A stretch of 64,000 bases of DNA from JACKCR01 sp041390305 (GCA_041390305.1 JAWKQE010000018.1:80304-144303); one strand, 5' to 3'. Positions 26,675 through 36,084 are shown, numbered from the stretch's first letter. A program made the numbers and translations. Notes: generated by a model from the letters alone, not told the origin.

Positions 26675-27441
26675 GCAGCCCGCCTCTCATCGCGTTCTGA
26701 TGCCGGAGCCGAAGCAGACGTCCTCGGAGCGTCGTTTGCCACCTTCTCAGGTCCGAGAGCCGGCAGTGAGTGGCTCGCATCCGTCACGACGCCTTCGAGC
26801 CGGTAGAGGATGTCGTGGATCGCGGCCCTGGATGACGGATCCTCGATCGTCGCCTCCGCCTCACGCAGCCTCGCGACCAGAGCCAGGATCTGTTCGTGCG
26901 CGTCGGCCTGGGCCTGAGTTCGGGCGCACGCCTCGTCGATTGCTTCGTTGATCCGTTCACACATCGGCATCAGGTGATCACCCTCACGGAGTTGGATCCG
27001 GTCCGGGATTCTCCCGCTCCTGAGTTGTGCGAGGGCGAGGTTGAAACGGTGGAGCGGGCCGACGATCCGGTGCGACGTGCGGATCGAATCGGTCACGATC
27101 AGGATGACCGCGAGGACGGCTGGGATCCAGAAGGTCGCATGGAGATAGAGGAGTTGATCCGCCGCCTGAACGGCCGTGGTCGAGCGGATGTCGCTCTTCA
27201 TGACCCAGATGAGCGAGGGGAGGAAGAGGCCGACTCCGATGACCGAGAGTGCGAGTGCCACGTGCCGCACGGACGCCAGGAGAATTTGCGCCTGAAGCGG
27301 TCGATCGATGAGGTACTTGCGACGACGCCGGAATCTCCCGAACGCGCCCAGGCGGCGTCTGTCTGGAGGCGAGGCCGATTTGGTCGGGGAAGACTCGGGG
27401 GGCTGGTCGGACTGTGAAAGGCGCTCCATCGGCTCGGGCAA
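26671..27441 (-). CDS. Two-helix membrane protein with HAMP-like region
   Basis: This 256-residue protein has a basic N-terminus (RRLGAFGRFRRRRKYLIDRP), two membrane helices (VALALSVIGVGLFLPSLIWV and WIPAVLAVILIVT), then a HAMP-like linker: HRIVGPLHRFNLALAQLRSG and a second helix leading into a coiled-coil-like tail. No kinase, cyclase or chemoreceptor signalling domain follows. A TTG at 27441 is preferred because AGAAGGGA lies about 8 bases upstream; an ATG at 27429 has no site. The gene is coupled to the pseudopilin gene, and this pairing suggests a role in surface pilus or secretion function. Its partner is unknown. Confidence 0.7.
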   Translation of the reverse strand: MPEPMERLSQSDQPPESSPTKSASPPDRRRLGAFGRFRRRRKYLIDRPLQAQILLASVRHVALALSVIGVGLFLPSLIWVMKSDIRSTTAVQAADQLLYLHATFWIPAVLAVILIVTDSIRTSHRIVGPLHRFNLALAQLRSGRIPDRIQLREGDHLMPMCERINEAIDEACARTQAQADAHEQILALVARLREAEATIEDPSSRAAIHDILYRLEGVVTDASHSLPALGPEKVANDAPRTSASAPASERDERRAA

Positions 27442-27775
27442 GGTCGATCCCTTCTCAAAGAGAACACGCGCGCGGCCAACAAAGGAGTTCGTCTAAACGG
27501 GGCGCATCTTTAGTTGGGATCTCCGCCGCGGCCTGCAATGGGGACAGAGCCGGGTTCGCCGTGCGTATCCAAGTGTTGGCGGTGGTGCCCTAAACCATTC
27601 GTGTGTAACGAGATGCTCTCAGTGGGGGCGGCTCGTGAGGCGGCGCCGCCGACTCTGGATCGAGTGGACGGGTGTCGCGCGCGTCCGTTGAGCGGAAACG
27701 TGATGGGCGCCGGCTTCCCAGCGCCCATCATCGTTCGAGCCACGCGTTTCCTCGGTCGGTCAGACCGAAGCCGGA
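27442..27775. other. Intergenic region with a terminator
   Basis: These 334 bases separate the HAMP-like gene start from the end of the HzsA-like gene (both minus). They carry the terminator at 27701-27730 and presumably the promoter of the HAMP-like/pseudopilin unit. I see no supportable gene. Confidence 0.5.
27701..27730 (-). terminator. Terminator-like hairpin
   Basis: TGATGGGCGC at 27701-27710 pairs perfectly with GCGCCCATCA at 27721-27730 over a 10-base loop. On the minus strand it lies 45 bases after the stop of the HzsA-like gene and is followed by CGTTTCC, only a weak T-run. Confidence 0.55.
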
Positions 27776-30400
27776 TCAGGGCAGGACGGTGAGTCTCGTC
27801 GCCTTTCCCGTCCCTTCCGCGTGCGCCAGGCGCGCGAAGTAGAGGCCGGGTGGGACGCGCCCGTCACCACCTCGATCGCTCGACCCCGCAACGGACCCGA
27901 CCGCGCTTCGGCCGCCATTCCAGGGGATGACGTGGTCGCCCGCCGCGAGGTCACCCAATGCGATCCGCGTCACGACCCGTCCCTGCGCGTCGAAGACGTC
28001 GAGCCTCGCGTTCCGGATCGCCCACGTCAGGTCGAGTCTCAGATCCGTCGATTCGCGGAACGGGTTCGGTGCGGCGAGGAGCCGGGTGTCACCCGGGCGC
28101 CTGTCGCCAGGCGCGCCTTCATCGGCGATCCCGGATGGCTGGAGCGTCTTGTAGAACTGGAGCAGGGACCGGAGAGCTTCGGGTGGATTGGTCGGTGCGG
28201 GCCCGCCGGCCTGGTCCAATTGATTGACCCCGTGACACGACGTGCAGGTCCGGATCTCGCCCGGCTGGAAGCTGAGCCAGTAGCGTTCGCGCACCACGGG
28301 CGTGTCGTCCGGAGCCAGCGTCTGCCAGGAGAGAGCGCGACGAGCGGGAACGAACGCCGCGATCGACCCATCCGCCGCCACCGGTACGGATCCGAGCGGG
28401 CCCTCCGGATAGGGAACGAGCAGCCCCTCGTGCATCGCCTGTGCGAGCACCCGCCGGCCCGGTGATGGGGAGTCGTAGCCACCGATTCCGCGGATGAGGT
28501 CACCCTGGAAGAACTGGAGCGCGGATACGTCGTACACCGTTCCGCTCGATCCGATCGTTTCGGTCCCGCCGGGCACGCGGAGATTGTAGGGCTGTTGTTC
28601 ATCCGCTCCGTCCCGGGTCGTCACATTGCGGCTGACGACCAGAGCGAGGCCTTCGTCGCGAAGGAACTGCTCGAGTTCTCCAACTGCGACGTTCTCCTCG
28701 GCGAAGATCTGGGCTTCCGGCGCGTCGATCACGGGCGCAGGCGCCGATGGACGCGGCCTGGCCCGCACTTCGACCGGATCGAGTTCCCAGAGGAGTCCCG
28801 AGTACTGCACGAGGACGTCGGGATCGTAGTACGACACCGATCCCGTGATCCCCGGGGTCAGCGCTTGATCGGCCGTCCACACGGTACCGTCCGGGACGAG
28901 AGTCTTGATCCGGAAGTCGTACCGCGAGGTGGGGAACGCACGCGAACCGTCGTTCTCGTCACCTCGCGTCTCCGGAGTGTGGACGGAGACGATCTTGCCG
29001 TCGCTGAGTTCGAGCGGGTTCCGGTAGAGCCCGGAGTGTTCGGGCGGCGGGTTCTCGCTCGGCGTCGACGTGCTCCGATCCGTCACGTACTGCACCGACA
29101 TCGTCCCGGGGTTGACCGTGGGCGACGCGAGCACGCGAACGACCTGTCCGGCGGAATGCGTATAGAACTCGGGGGCATCGATGCCGTAGTAGGTGCCGGC
29201 CGTCGTTCCGCTCTCACTGACGTGGAAGAAGTTGAGGATCCGATCGTCGAAGTTCCCGTTGAAGTCGACGAGGTTCGGATCGTCGTCGAGGCTCCGGCTG
29301 AAGTAGACGTGGAGCTCGTGACGGCCGACGTGGTTGAGAGTCTCGGCTCCGCGTCCGTCCTCCTGGATCATCCAGGGGAAGAAGTGGTTGAACGTGTGCC
29401 CGACCAGGTTCGTTCCCGCGAGTAGGTCTTCGCGGGAGGGACGTGGCTCGGGGAACTGCTCTTCGCGCGTGTCGAGCGGGATGTCGTCGGCTCCCTCGCC
29501 GGACCAGTTGAAGGTTCCATAGGTGTCGCCGTACATCTCGTCCGCGTCGGCCTGCTGATCGCGCTGGAGGTGATCCCAACGCGTGAAGAGCAGGCGTCCG
29601 TAGGAGTCGAGCTCGAGGCTGAACGATCCGGACGGGGAGTGCTCGACGAGGAAGAGGTCCCCGGTGATGGGATCGAGGTTCCAGATTCCGCTCACCGTCG
29701 GTGCTTCTTCGTACTCGTCGAGCTGTGGGTAGAGGTGTTCTGCTCCGTTGAAAGGCCGGTCCGAGGTGAAGAGGATCCGATCGTCGCTTCCGTAGATCGG
29801 GCTGACGTTGTTGTAGCCCTCCGGTTGGTTCGGAACCTTCGTGATGACGGGAGTGTCCGACGGGCCGAGGCCTTCGATCTCGTAGATCTGCCAGACGTAC
29901 GTTTCCCACTGGTACTGTTGTTCCGGTCCACCGACGACCATGGAGAAGAGCGCTTTGTCGCCATCCCAGTGGACGGAGGGCTCGCGCACGGCGATGGCCG
30001 TGTCGCCCTGGAATCCATTGGCGCCGTAGCCGGCCGCGGCGGTGAGGTTGCGCAGCGTTCCATCCTCGTAACGAATCCAGAGGTCACCACCGCGCGCCGC
30101 CGCCTGCATGGTGGGGACGTGGTTGCCGAAGGTGGAGCCGACCGTGGTGAAGTCCGAAGGAACGGGAACCTGAGTGACGAAGAGGATCGGATGCGGGAGC
30201 ACGGGGCCTTCCGCGTGCACGACCGAGCTGAAGGAATCGAGCGAGAACAGTGCGAGTGCGGCGGAGCCGAGGGCCGCAAGCGAGAGAGCCCTGAGCACGG
30301 ACGATTCACTCTTCGACGTTCTGGGTCGCGGACGCGGCGAGACGGAGCTTCGGATGCCGGGGAAACAGGTGTCGGGCGAGATGCGGCTGCACGGGGCCAC
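27776..30400 (-). CDS. HzsA-like exported haem protein with C-terminal sorting module
   Basis: This 874-residue protein starts with a GTG at 30400, fixed by the strong site AAAGGAGG 6 bases upstream. A long basic n-region is followed by a signal helix (LSLAALGSAALALFSLD). The main part is the HzsA-related domain: GGDLWIRYEDGTLRNLT, AIAVREPSVHWDGDKALFSM, ITKVPNQPEGYNNVSPIYGS, RILFTSDRPFNGAEHLYPQL, FTRWDHLQRDQQADADEMYG. A class-I c-type haem motif, CTSCHG, lies near residue 719. HzsA is the alpha subunit of anammox hydrazine synthase, but relatives occur in many bacteria with no known hydrazine chemistry, and no HzsB or HzsC is here. A FlgD-like sorting module with an internal Gly/Ser-rich insertion ends the protein. 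It should be extracellular or outer-membrane bound. Its reaction is unknown. Confidence 0.85.
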   Translation of the reverse strand: MAPCSRISPDTCFPGIRSSVSPRPRPRTSKSESSVLRALSLAALGSAALALFSLDSFSSVVHAEGPVLPHPILFVTQVPVPSDFTTVGSTFGNHVPTMQAAARGGDLWIRYEDGTLRNLTAAAGYGANGFQGDTAIAVREPSVHWDGDKALFSMVVGGPEQQYQWETYVWQIYEIEGLGPSDTPVITKVPNQPEGYNNVSPIYGSDDRILFTSDRPFNGAEHLYPQLDEYEEAPTVSGIWNLDPITGDLFLVEHSPSGSFSLELDSYGRLLFTRWDHLQRDQQADADEMYGDTYGTFNWSGEGADDIPLDTREEQFPEPRPSREDLLAGTNLVGHTFNHFFPWMIQEDGRGAETLNHVGRHELHVYFSRSLDDDPNLVDFNGNFDDRILNFFHVSESGTTAGTYYGIDAPEFYTHSAGQVVRVLASPTVNPGTMSVQYVTDRSTSTPSENPPPEHSGLYRNPLELSDGKIVSVHTPETRGDENDGSRAFPTSRYDFRIKTLVPDGTVWTADQALTPGITGSVSYYDPDVLVQYSGLLWELDPVEVRARPRPSAPAPVIDAPEAQIFAEENVAVGELEQFLRDEGLALVVSRNVTTRDGADEQQPYNLRVPGGTETIGSSGTVYDVSALQFFQGDLIRGIGGYDSPSPGRRVLAQAMHEGLLVPYPEGPLGSVPVAADGSIAAFVPARRALSWQTLAPDDTPVVRERYWLSFQPGEIRTCTSCHGVNQLDQAGGPAPTNPPEALRSLLQFYKTLQPSGIADEGAPGDRRPGDTRLLAAPNPFRESTDLRLDLTWAIRNARLDVFDAQGRVVTRIALGDLAAGDHVIPWNGGRSAVGSVAGSSDRGGDGRVPPGLYFARLAHAEGTGKATRLTVLP

Positions 30401-30478
30401 GAGGCGCCTCCTTTCGAAGACGGACAGGTTTGGTCTGTGGCCCCGTCGACAGTGTTGGGAACGGAGAGAAGGTACGGC

Positions 30479-31855
30479 CTATCGGCCCGGTGCCGCAACC
30501 CAAACGAGGCGGGCACGGCGTTCCGCCGCGGATGTGTGCAGCCGCACGAAGTAGAGCCCCGTGGGAGCGGTTCCGCCGTTTCGAGTGCGTCCGTCCCACT
30601 CCACTTTCCGGTCCCCGACGAGGTCCGTGTCCCTCATCAGGTTCGCGACGTGCCTTCCTGCGACGTCGTAGAGGTCGAGCGAAGCGCGCACGCGCTCCTC
30701 GGTGGAGAGGTGAATCGTATGTCCCCGCGTAGTGACACGCAGGCTCGAGGCCGAGTCGGGAGTCTGCGGAGGCGCGGAACTCGTCGCCGGCGTGAGGATC
30801 ACGGCACGCGTCGCTTCTCCGGGCCGGAAGGCACTCAAGACGATCTGTCCGGCATCGTTGATCGCTCCCGAACCCACGAAGTTCGCGACCCACGGTTCCG
30901 GCATCAGCTCCGTCAGCTCGGTCATGACGCCGTCGCGGTAGATGAACGGGACGAGAGTGTTCGCCGCGTTCACGGACATCCCGACGACCTCGCCTCGAGC
31001 ATTCACGCCCGAGGCCCAGCTCGTAGCGAACGGCTCGGCCGGACTGCCGTCGGCCAGGGTGCCGAGCGTGAGGAACACTTCGCGGTCGCGCCAGATCGCG
31101 GCTCTCCTCACGAACCCGTCGTCTCCGGGGATGCGGACGCTTCCGGCGATGTCGCCGTTGTCGTGGATGAAGTTCGCGAGGTTGTTCTCCCCCGGGACGA
31201 CGGGCGGAAGTCGAAACACCTCGCCACCCTCCCAGAGCACGGCGAACTGTTGGAGGCCGTCGGCGTCGGTCGTGGACGTTCCGACGATCTGCCCGGACGC
31301 GTTGATCCACTCCGCCTGCGCCTGCGTCCCGCCCAGAACTGGGAGCGCGCTCATCGAGCCGCTCTCGTAGAGGAAGGCCCGCGACTCCTGGTCACCGGCG
31401 AGTTTCGACCACCCTACGATCTGTCCTGAGTCGTTGATCGAGAGTCCCGCGGATCGGCTCCCACCCAAGGTGCCCAGACTCTCGAGGAAGCCGTTGGGGT
31501 GCCAGAGCAGGGCCTCGCCGTTCTCGAACGAGAGTCCAGACTTCCCGACGGCCTCACCGAAGTTGTTCACCCCGAGCATGTCACTCCGCGACGTTCCGTT
31601 CGGGATCCCGACATAAGAGAGGGAGGATCCGTCCCATACGAATCCTTGCGTGTTCGATCCGAGCTGGGAGTAGCCGGCCACGAAGCCGTCCCGGCTGATC
31701 GACCAGGGCTGGTTGGCCGAGCCGCTCGCGCCGAGGTCCAGGAGTTCGTAGTCCTGGGCCAGTGAAGGAACGGCGAACAGGGCGAGCGAACCGAAGCCGA
31801 GAACGGCCCGGCAGAGGGCCTGAGGAGCGCCCAGGCGGATCGAGGTGAAGGGCAT
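30479..31855 (-). CDS. Extracellular HAF-repeat protein
   Basis: The start at 31855 has GGAGG five bases upstream and opens a signal peptide (PQALCRAVLGFGSLALFAVP). This gives 458 residues. The mature part has at least five HAF-type repeats, each with an LGTLGG-like start, an IN-x-x-G-Q-I-V-G core and a Phe/Leu-Trp-x-x-G end: SLGTLGGSRSAGLSINDSGQ, LPVLGGTQAQAEWINASGQ, and others. The fold is expected to be a propeller. Residues 375-458 are a sorting module (ASLDLYDVAGRHVANL, WDGRTRNGGTAPTGLYFVRL). It precedes the HzsA-like gene by 78 bases and may be cotranscribed with it. Function is unknown. Confidence 0.85.
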   Translation of the reverse strand: MPFTSIRLGAPQALCRAVLGFGSLALFAVPSLAQDYELLDLGASGSANQPWSISRDGFVAGYSQLGSNTQGFVWDGSSLSYVGIPNGTSRSDMLGVNNFGEAVGKSGLSFENGEALLWHPNGFLESLGTLGGSRSAGLSINDSGQIVGWSKLAGDQESRAFLYESGSMSALPVLGGTQAQAEWINASGQIVGTSTTDADGLQQFAVLWEGGEVFRLPPVVPGENNLANFIHDNGDIAGSVRIPGDDGFVRRAAIWRDREVFLTLGTLADGSPAEPFATSWASGVNARGEVVGMSVNAANTLVPFIYRDGVMTELTELMPEPWVANFVGSGAINDAGQIVLSAFRPGEATRAVILTPATSSAPPQTPDSASSLRVTTRGHTIHLSTEERVRASLDLYDVAGRHVANLMRDTDLVGDRKVEWDGRTRNGGTAPTGLYFVRLHTSAAERRARLVWVAAPGR

Positions 31856-32011
31856 GAGGGCCTCCGATCGGTTGGATGGGGATGGGGCAGGCATCGACCC
31901 GATTCCAGTACCGCCCCCCACACGTGGTGTGACAGGCTGGAGATCGGTATCCTTGCACAATCCGTCACTCCAGCGGCTCCGCAAGTCGGGGCGAGGAACC
32001 CAAAGGCCCCG

Positions 32012-35000
32012 ATGAACACCGACGATCCCGAGATCCTGAAGCGACTCGCCTCCACGATCGCCGATCGAGAGGAGATCGACTGGGTCGACATGGACGTCGA
32101 TCCGTCCTCACTCCGGGACAGTCTCGATGCCATCCGGAAGATCTCCCGTGTGGCCGGTGCGTTCCGAAAGCGCGGGCCGGAGCCGTCCTCCGAAGTTCCG
32201 AAGCACACGCGCGTGTCCGGGAATCCGGAGTCGACCGAGGAGCCGGTCCGACGATGGGGACAGCTCGAACTCTTCGAGCTCCTCGGCAAGGGCAGCTATG
32301 GAGAGGTCTATCGAGCGTTCGACCCTGTTCTCGAGCGTGACGTCGCTCTCAAGATCTGGCGCGAGGATGCCACGCAGGGGGCTCTTCCCGTGGCCCGGAC
32401 CCAGAGGCTCCTCGCCGAGGCGAAGAAGCTGGCCAAGGTGAGGCATCCGGGTGTGGTCGTCGTTCACGGCGCCGACATCCACGACGGCGTCGCGGGCATC
32501 TGGACGGAGAAGCTCGAAGGAGAGTCGATCGAGGCGAAGCTCGAGCGGGGCGAGCGGCTGATTCCGGCCGAGGCGTGCCGCATCGCGGCGGAAGTGGGGG
32601 CGGCGCTCGAGGCGGTGCACGCCACCGGTCTCGTCCACGGAGACGTCAAGGACGGCAACGTCTATCTGGAACCGAACGGGCGGGTCGTGCTGCTGGACTT
32701 CGGCTCCTCTCGGGATGCGGCGTCGAGTCCCGAGGCGCCGATCTCCGTGACTCCTCTCTACGCCGCGCCCGAAGTACTGGAGGGTCATCCGCCGAGTCCC
32801 AAGGCGGATCTCTATTCCCTGGGTGCGTTTCTCTACGGACTTCTCGCGGGACACCCTCCCGTCGAGGCCGGCTCCCTGGACGAGTTGGTCCAGAAGCACC
32901 GGAAGTTGGCCAGCGCGGACGCGACGTCGGACGCGACGTCGGAGGGGACGTCGGAGCGGACGCCGGAGGGAGTCGCCTTCGAGCAGCTCCCCGATGTCGC
33001 GCGCTCGATTCTGGTTCGGGCGCTCGAGGTCGATCCGGCACATCGGTACGACACCGCTCACGAAATGACCCGTGCGCTTCTCTTCGCCGAATCGGTTCTC
33101 CGAGCACGTTCACGCGCACGAACGAACCTCCCTGAGCGTCTGAGTGCGTTCTTTGGACGAGACGAGGAACTCGAGTCCGTCCGGAAGACCCTCCAGAAGG
33201 GTCGGTGGGTCACCTTGGTCGGTCCGGGAGGCTCGGGGAAGACTCGACTCGCACTCGAAGCGGTACGTCCTCTCGTCGGGGAGTTTCAGGACGGCGTTTG
33301 GTGGCTCGACCTCACGGCGCTTCGGTCAGGGTCGGGAATCGCGTCCCATGCCCTCGGCGCCATCGGCCTGACATCGGGACGAGGAAACACGGGAGACGAC
33401 GGATTCCTCGATGCGCTGAGGTGGCGGGAGTTGCTCCTCGTGATCGACAACGCGGAGCACCTCGTTCAGGACACTCGGGACTTCGTCGAGACGGTCCTTG
33501 CGACGGCGCCCCGGGTCCGTGTTCTCGTCACGTCACGGGTCTCGCTCGCTTCGGACGGAGAAGTCGTGCAACGAGTGCCTCCTCTCCGGAGCCTGGGGGA
33601 TTCGGTTCGGCTCTTCGAGGACCGGGCGACGAAGCGGGAGGCGAACTTCGACCTCGCGAATCACAAGGGAGCGGTCGAGAGGATCTGCCGGGCCCTCGAG
33701 GGCGTTCCGCTCGCGATCGAGATCGCCGCGGCGCGCTCCGCCGTCTTCTCTCCGGAGGAGATCCTCGCCCGTCTGGGGGATCTGAGCGCACTGTCCGACA
33801 AACGCGCGGACCGGCCACAGCACCGTTCCCTCCGGGCCTCGATCGAGTGGAGCTACGACCTGCTCGACGAGCAGACGCAATGGCTCTTTGCCCAGCTCTC
33901 GATCTTCCTGGGCGGATGGCGTGCCGACGCGGCCGAACAAGTGGTCGACGCTCCGTCCTACGTGGTGCTGGAAGGGCTGGCGACGCTCCTCGACCACTCT
34001 CTCATCGAACGGCACGTGGACCGGACAGGCAACGCGCGCTTCTCCATGCTCGAGACGGTTCGGGAGTTCGCGTCCGAGAGGCTCACCTTGAGTGGCGGGG
34101 AGCCCGCCGCCGCGGCCGCCCACTGGCGCTGGCTCCATGGTTTCGTCGAGAAGATCCACCCGCGACTCGAGACCCGGGAGCAGGCCGAGGCGCTCGCCGA
34201 ACTCAAGGCCGAGACCGCGAACATCGTGCGTGCTCTGGGGTGGGCGCGTCCGGAAGCCGAACAGAGCCAGGACCTCTGCGTGGAGTACTGCACGCTGCTA
34301 CCGTGGTTGCGTCGTTTCTTCGGGCCAGCGGGGCGCCGCCACGAGGCACTCGCCACGATCGAGGATGCGATCGACACGTTTGGTGGTCGATTGCCGGATG
34401 ATGTTCTCGGACGCCTCAATCTGACCGCGAGCCGGATGGCCATTCAGGTGGACTTCCCTTCGGCGCGTGCGTTCGGTGACGTGGCGTTGGACTTGCTCAC
34501 GCGTGCTGGGGACGAGTCCGGTCGTTGCTACGCGCTCTTCACCCTGGCGGCGGTCGACAACGCAGACCGACAGTTCGAGCGGGCAGAGGCGCGGCTGATG
34601 GAGGCGCTCGCCGGCTTCGAACGGCTGGGCGACGACTTCGGCCAGGCCAGCGTCTACGGTCGACTCGGTCACGTCTACTACGAGCGGAACGGGGAAGTAC
34701 GAGCGGACGAGTTCCTCGTCAAGGCGGAGGAGCTCGGACGTCGGTGCATGGGGCCGTTCGATCTCGATGGAATCTTCATTCTCCAAGGATCCGTTGCCTG
34801 GGCCCGCGGCCAGTATGAGAGAGCGCGCGATCTCTTCGAAGAGTGCGTTCTCCTCGCGCGCAGCGAAGGAGATCAGGCCACTCTCTCGCTCGCGCATTTC
34901 AACTTGGGCAATGCACAGGCCGGATGCGGAAACGCCGAACTGGCGAAGCTCAACTGGGAAGAAGGGCTCCGCATCGGTAGGGAGAGTGGAAACGACAAGA

Positions 35001-35413
35001 CGATGGCGCTCTGCAGCATGAACCTCGGGCAACTGCGGCCTCCCCGCGAGGCTCGTGCCGGGTTCGTCGACGCACTGGAGGCGCTGATCCGCTGCGGCGA
35101 TCGAGTGAACGGACTCATGAACTTCCGCAGCATAGCCGAGATCGACCTCGGGCTCGGGGACCCGGAGGCAGCGGTCCGTTTGCACAGTGCCGGCGTTTCG
35201 CTCATGGAGTCGTTGGGTGTGAAGCTTCGGTCCGGGTTCCACGACAAGATCGGGCACTTCACGAAGACACTCGAGACCCGTCTCCCACGGGACGCGTTCG
35301 AGCGCAACTGGCAGATCGGGGCCGCTCTCTCGCTCGAGGAGGCGATCGAGCTCTCCCGGACCGCCCCCGCGGATCCCGCGCCGGGGGGCGGGCAGCCCAC
35401 AAAGGGGTCCTGA
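32012..35413 (+). CDS. Ser/Thr kinase fused to NB-ARC-type ATPase and TPR repeats
   Basis: This 1133-residue cytoplasmic protein combines three modules. The kinase (about 80-345) has GKGSYGEVYRA, the ATP lysine in VALKIW, HGDVKDGN near 207 and DFGSSR near 228; the Arg of the usual HRD is Gly, a change found in other bacterial kinases. A 12-base tandem repeat codes a linker inside the kinase C-lobe. The ATPase (about 375-690) has FFGRDEELESVRKTL, Walker A GPGGSGKTRLA near 403, Walker B LLLVIDNAEHL, a TSR sensor and GVPLAIEIAAAR, as in AfsR/LuxR-type STAND proteins. TPR-like helices fill 700-1110. The design suits a signal integrator in which ligand binding to the repeats frees the ATPase. There is no DNA-binding domain; the sigma factor gene follows 33 bases later. 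Confidence 0.9.
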   Translation: MNTDDPEILKRLASTIADREEIDWVDMDVDPSSLRDSLDAIRKISRVAGAFRKRGPEPSSEVPKHTRVSGNPESTEEPVRRWGQLELFELLGKGSYGEVYRAFDPVLERDVALKIWREDATQGALPVARTQRLLAEAKKLAKVRHPGVVVVHGADIHDGVAGIWTEKLEGESIEAKLERGERLIPAEACRIAAEVGAALEAVHATGLVHGDVKDGNVYLEPNGRVVLLDFGSSRDAASSPEAPISVTPLYAAPEVLEGHPPSPKADLYSLGAFLYGLLAGHPPVEAGSLDELVQKHRKLASADATSDATSEGTSERTPEGVAFEQLPDVARSILVRALEVDPAHRYDTAHEMTRALLFAESVLRARSRARTNLPERLSAFFGRDEELESVRKTLQKGRWVTLVGPGGSGKTRLALEAVRPLVGEFQDGVWWLDLTALRSGSGIASHALGAIGLTSGRGNTGDDGFLDALRWRELLLVIDNAEHLVQDTRDFVETVLATAPRVRVLVTSRVSLASDGEVVQRVPPLRSLGDSVRLFEDRATKREANFDLANHKGAVERICRALEGVPLAIEIAAARSAVFSPEEILARLGDLSALSDKRADRPQHRSLRASIEWSYDLLDEQTQWLFAQLSIFLGGWRADAAEQVVDAPSYVVLEGLATLLDHSLIERHVDRTGNARFSMLETVREFASERLTLSGGEPAAAAAHWRWLHGFVEKIHPRLETREQAEALAELKAETANIVRALGWARPEAEQSQDLCVEYCTLLPWLRRFFGPAGRRHEALATIEDAIDTFGGRLPDDVLGRLNLTASRMAIQVDFPSARAFGDVALDLLTRAGDESGRCYALFTLAAVDNADRQFERAEARLMEALAGFERLGDDFGQASVYGRLGHVYYERNGEVRADEFLVKAEELGRRCMGPFDLDGIFILQGSVAWARGQYERARDLFEECVLLARSEGDQATLSLAHFNLGNAQAGCGNAELAKLNWEEGLRIGRESGNDKTMALCSMNLGQLRPPREARAGFVDALEALIRCGDRVNGLMNFRSIAEIDLGLGDPEAAVRLHSAGVSLMESLGVKLRSGFHDKIGHFTKTLETRLPRDAFERNWQIGAALSLEEAIELSRTAPADPAPGGGQPTKGS
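32918..32965 (+). repeat. In-frame 12-base tandem repeat (4 units)
   Basis: Four units of 12 bases (GACGCGACGTCG twice, then GAGGGGACGTCG and GAGCGGACGCCG) encode DATS, DATS, EGTS and ERTP within the kinase domain of the large kinase/ATPase gene. The repeat keeps the frame and probably lengthens a surface loop. Confidence 0.8.
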
Positions 35414-35446
35414 CCGGAAGCGCCCGGTCGGGCTATGCTCCTCGGG

Positions 35447-36025
35447 ATGAGCCCACATTCCGACGATCCCGCATCGCTCCGTTCGACGGCGGACCTCCTC
35501 GGACTCGTCCGCTCCGGAGATGAGCGGGCGATTCGTGAGCTGTTCCTGCTCTACCAACCGTTCCTGGAGAAGTGGGCGAGTGGGCGCCTTCCCGGACACG
35601 CCCGGGGGCTGGTCGACACGGTCGACGTGGTCCAGGTTTGTCTCGTGCGGGTGATCGACCACATCGACCGGTTCGATGCGCGGCGTCCGGGAGCTTTCCT
35701 GGCTTATCTCCGGCGGAGTCTCCTCAACCAGATCCGGAACGAGATACGCGCGGCCGGGAGCCGACCCCAGAGTGGCGCGGACGCCACCGACCAGGCAGAC
35801 CTGCTGCCGTCGATCGAGGAGGAAGTGGGGCAGGAGACGGTGGAAGCCTATGAGGCCGCGCTGTCCGAACTGCCCGAGGAAGACCAGGCGGCGGTGATCC
35901 TGCGGGTCGAGTTCGGGCTCAAGTACCAGGAGATCGCGGACGCGCTGGCGAGACCATCGGCAAACGCCGTACGAATGCAGGTGACGCGTGCCCTCGTCAA
36001 GATGGCCGAGTCCATGGGACAGTAG
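35447..36025 (+). CDS. ECF-type sigma-70 family sigma factor
   Basis: This protein of 192 residues from ATG 35447 (196 from ATG 35435) is a sigma factor. Region 2 has ADLLGLVRSGDERAIRELFL and VDTVDVVQVCLVRVIDHIDR; region 4 has LSELPEEDQAAVILRVEFGL followed by KYQEIADALARPSANAVRMQ. It resembles the sigma families expanded in planctomycetes and related phyla. It lies 33 bases after the kinase/NB-ARC gene, and a short hairpin with ACCGG/CCGGT arms sits between them. I infer that the kinase protein controls or works with this sigma factor, as in the first sigma/kinase pair of the window. No anti-sigma gene is adjacent. Confidence 0.85.
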   Translation: MSPHSDDPASLRSTADLLGLVRSGDERAIRELFLLYQPFLEKWASGRLPGHARGLVDTVDVVQVCLVRVIDHIDRFDARRPGAFLAYLRRSLLNQIRNEIRAAGSRPQSGADATDQADLLPSIEEEVGQETVEAYEAALSELPEEDQAAVILRVEFGLKYQEIADALARPSANAVRMQVTRALVKMAESMGQ

Positions 36026-36084
36026 AGACGACGTACGAGCGTACGCGAACGTAGCGGACTCGAGAGACGAGGGCAGTTCCGACC

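Noticed and set aside
29570..31429. 619-codon open frame on the plus strand
   Set aside because: It lies antisense to the HAF-repeat and HzsA-like genes, crosses both, has no start signal, and its Arg/Val/Glu-rich sequence matches the antisense of GC-rich coding DNA.
32633..32656. Inactive pseudokinase, because HRD is HGD
   Set aside because: The catalytic Asp, the Asn and the DFG Asp are all present, and HGD is common among active bacterial kinases.
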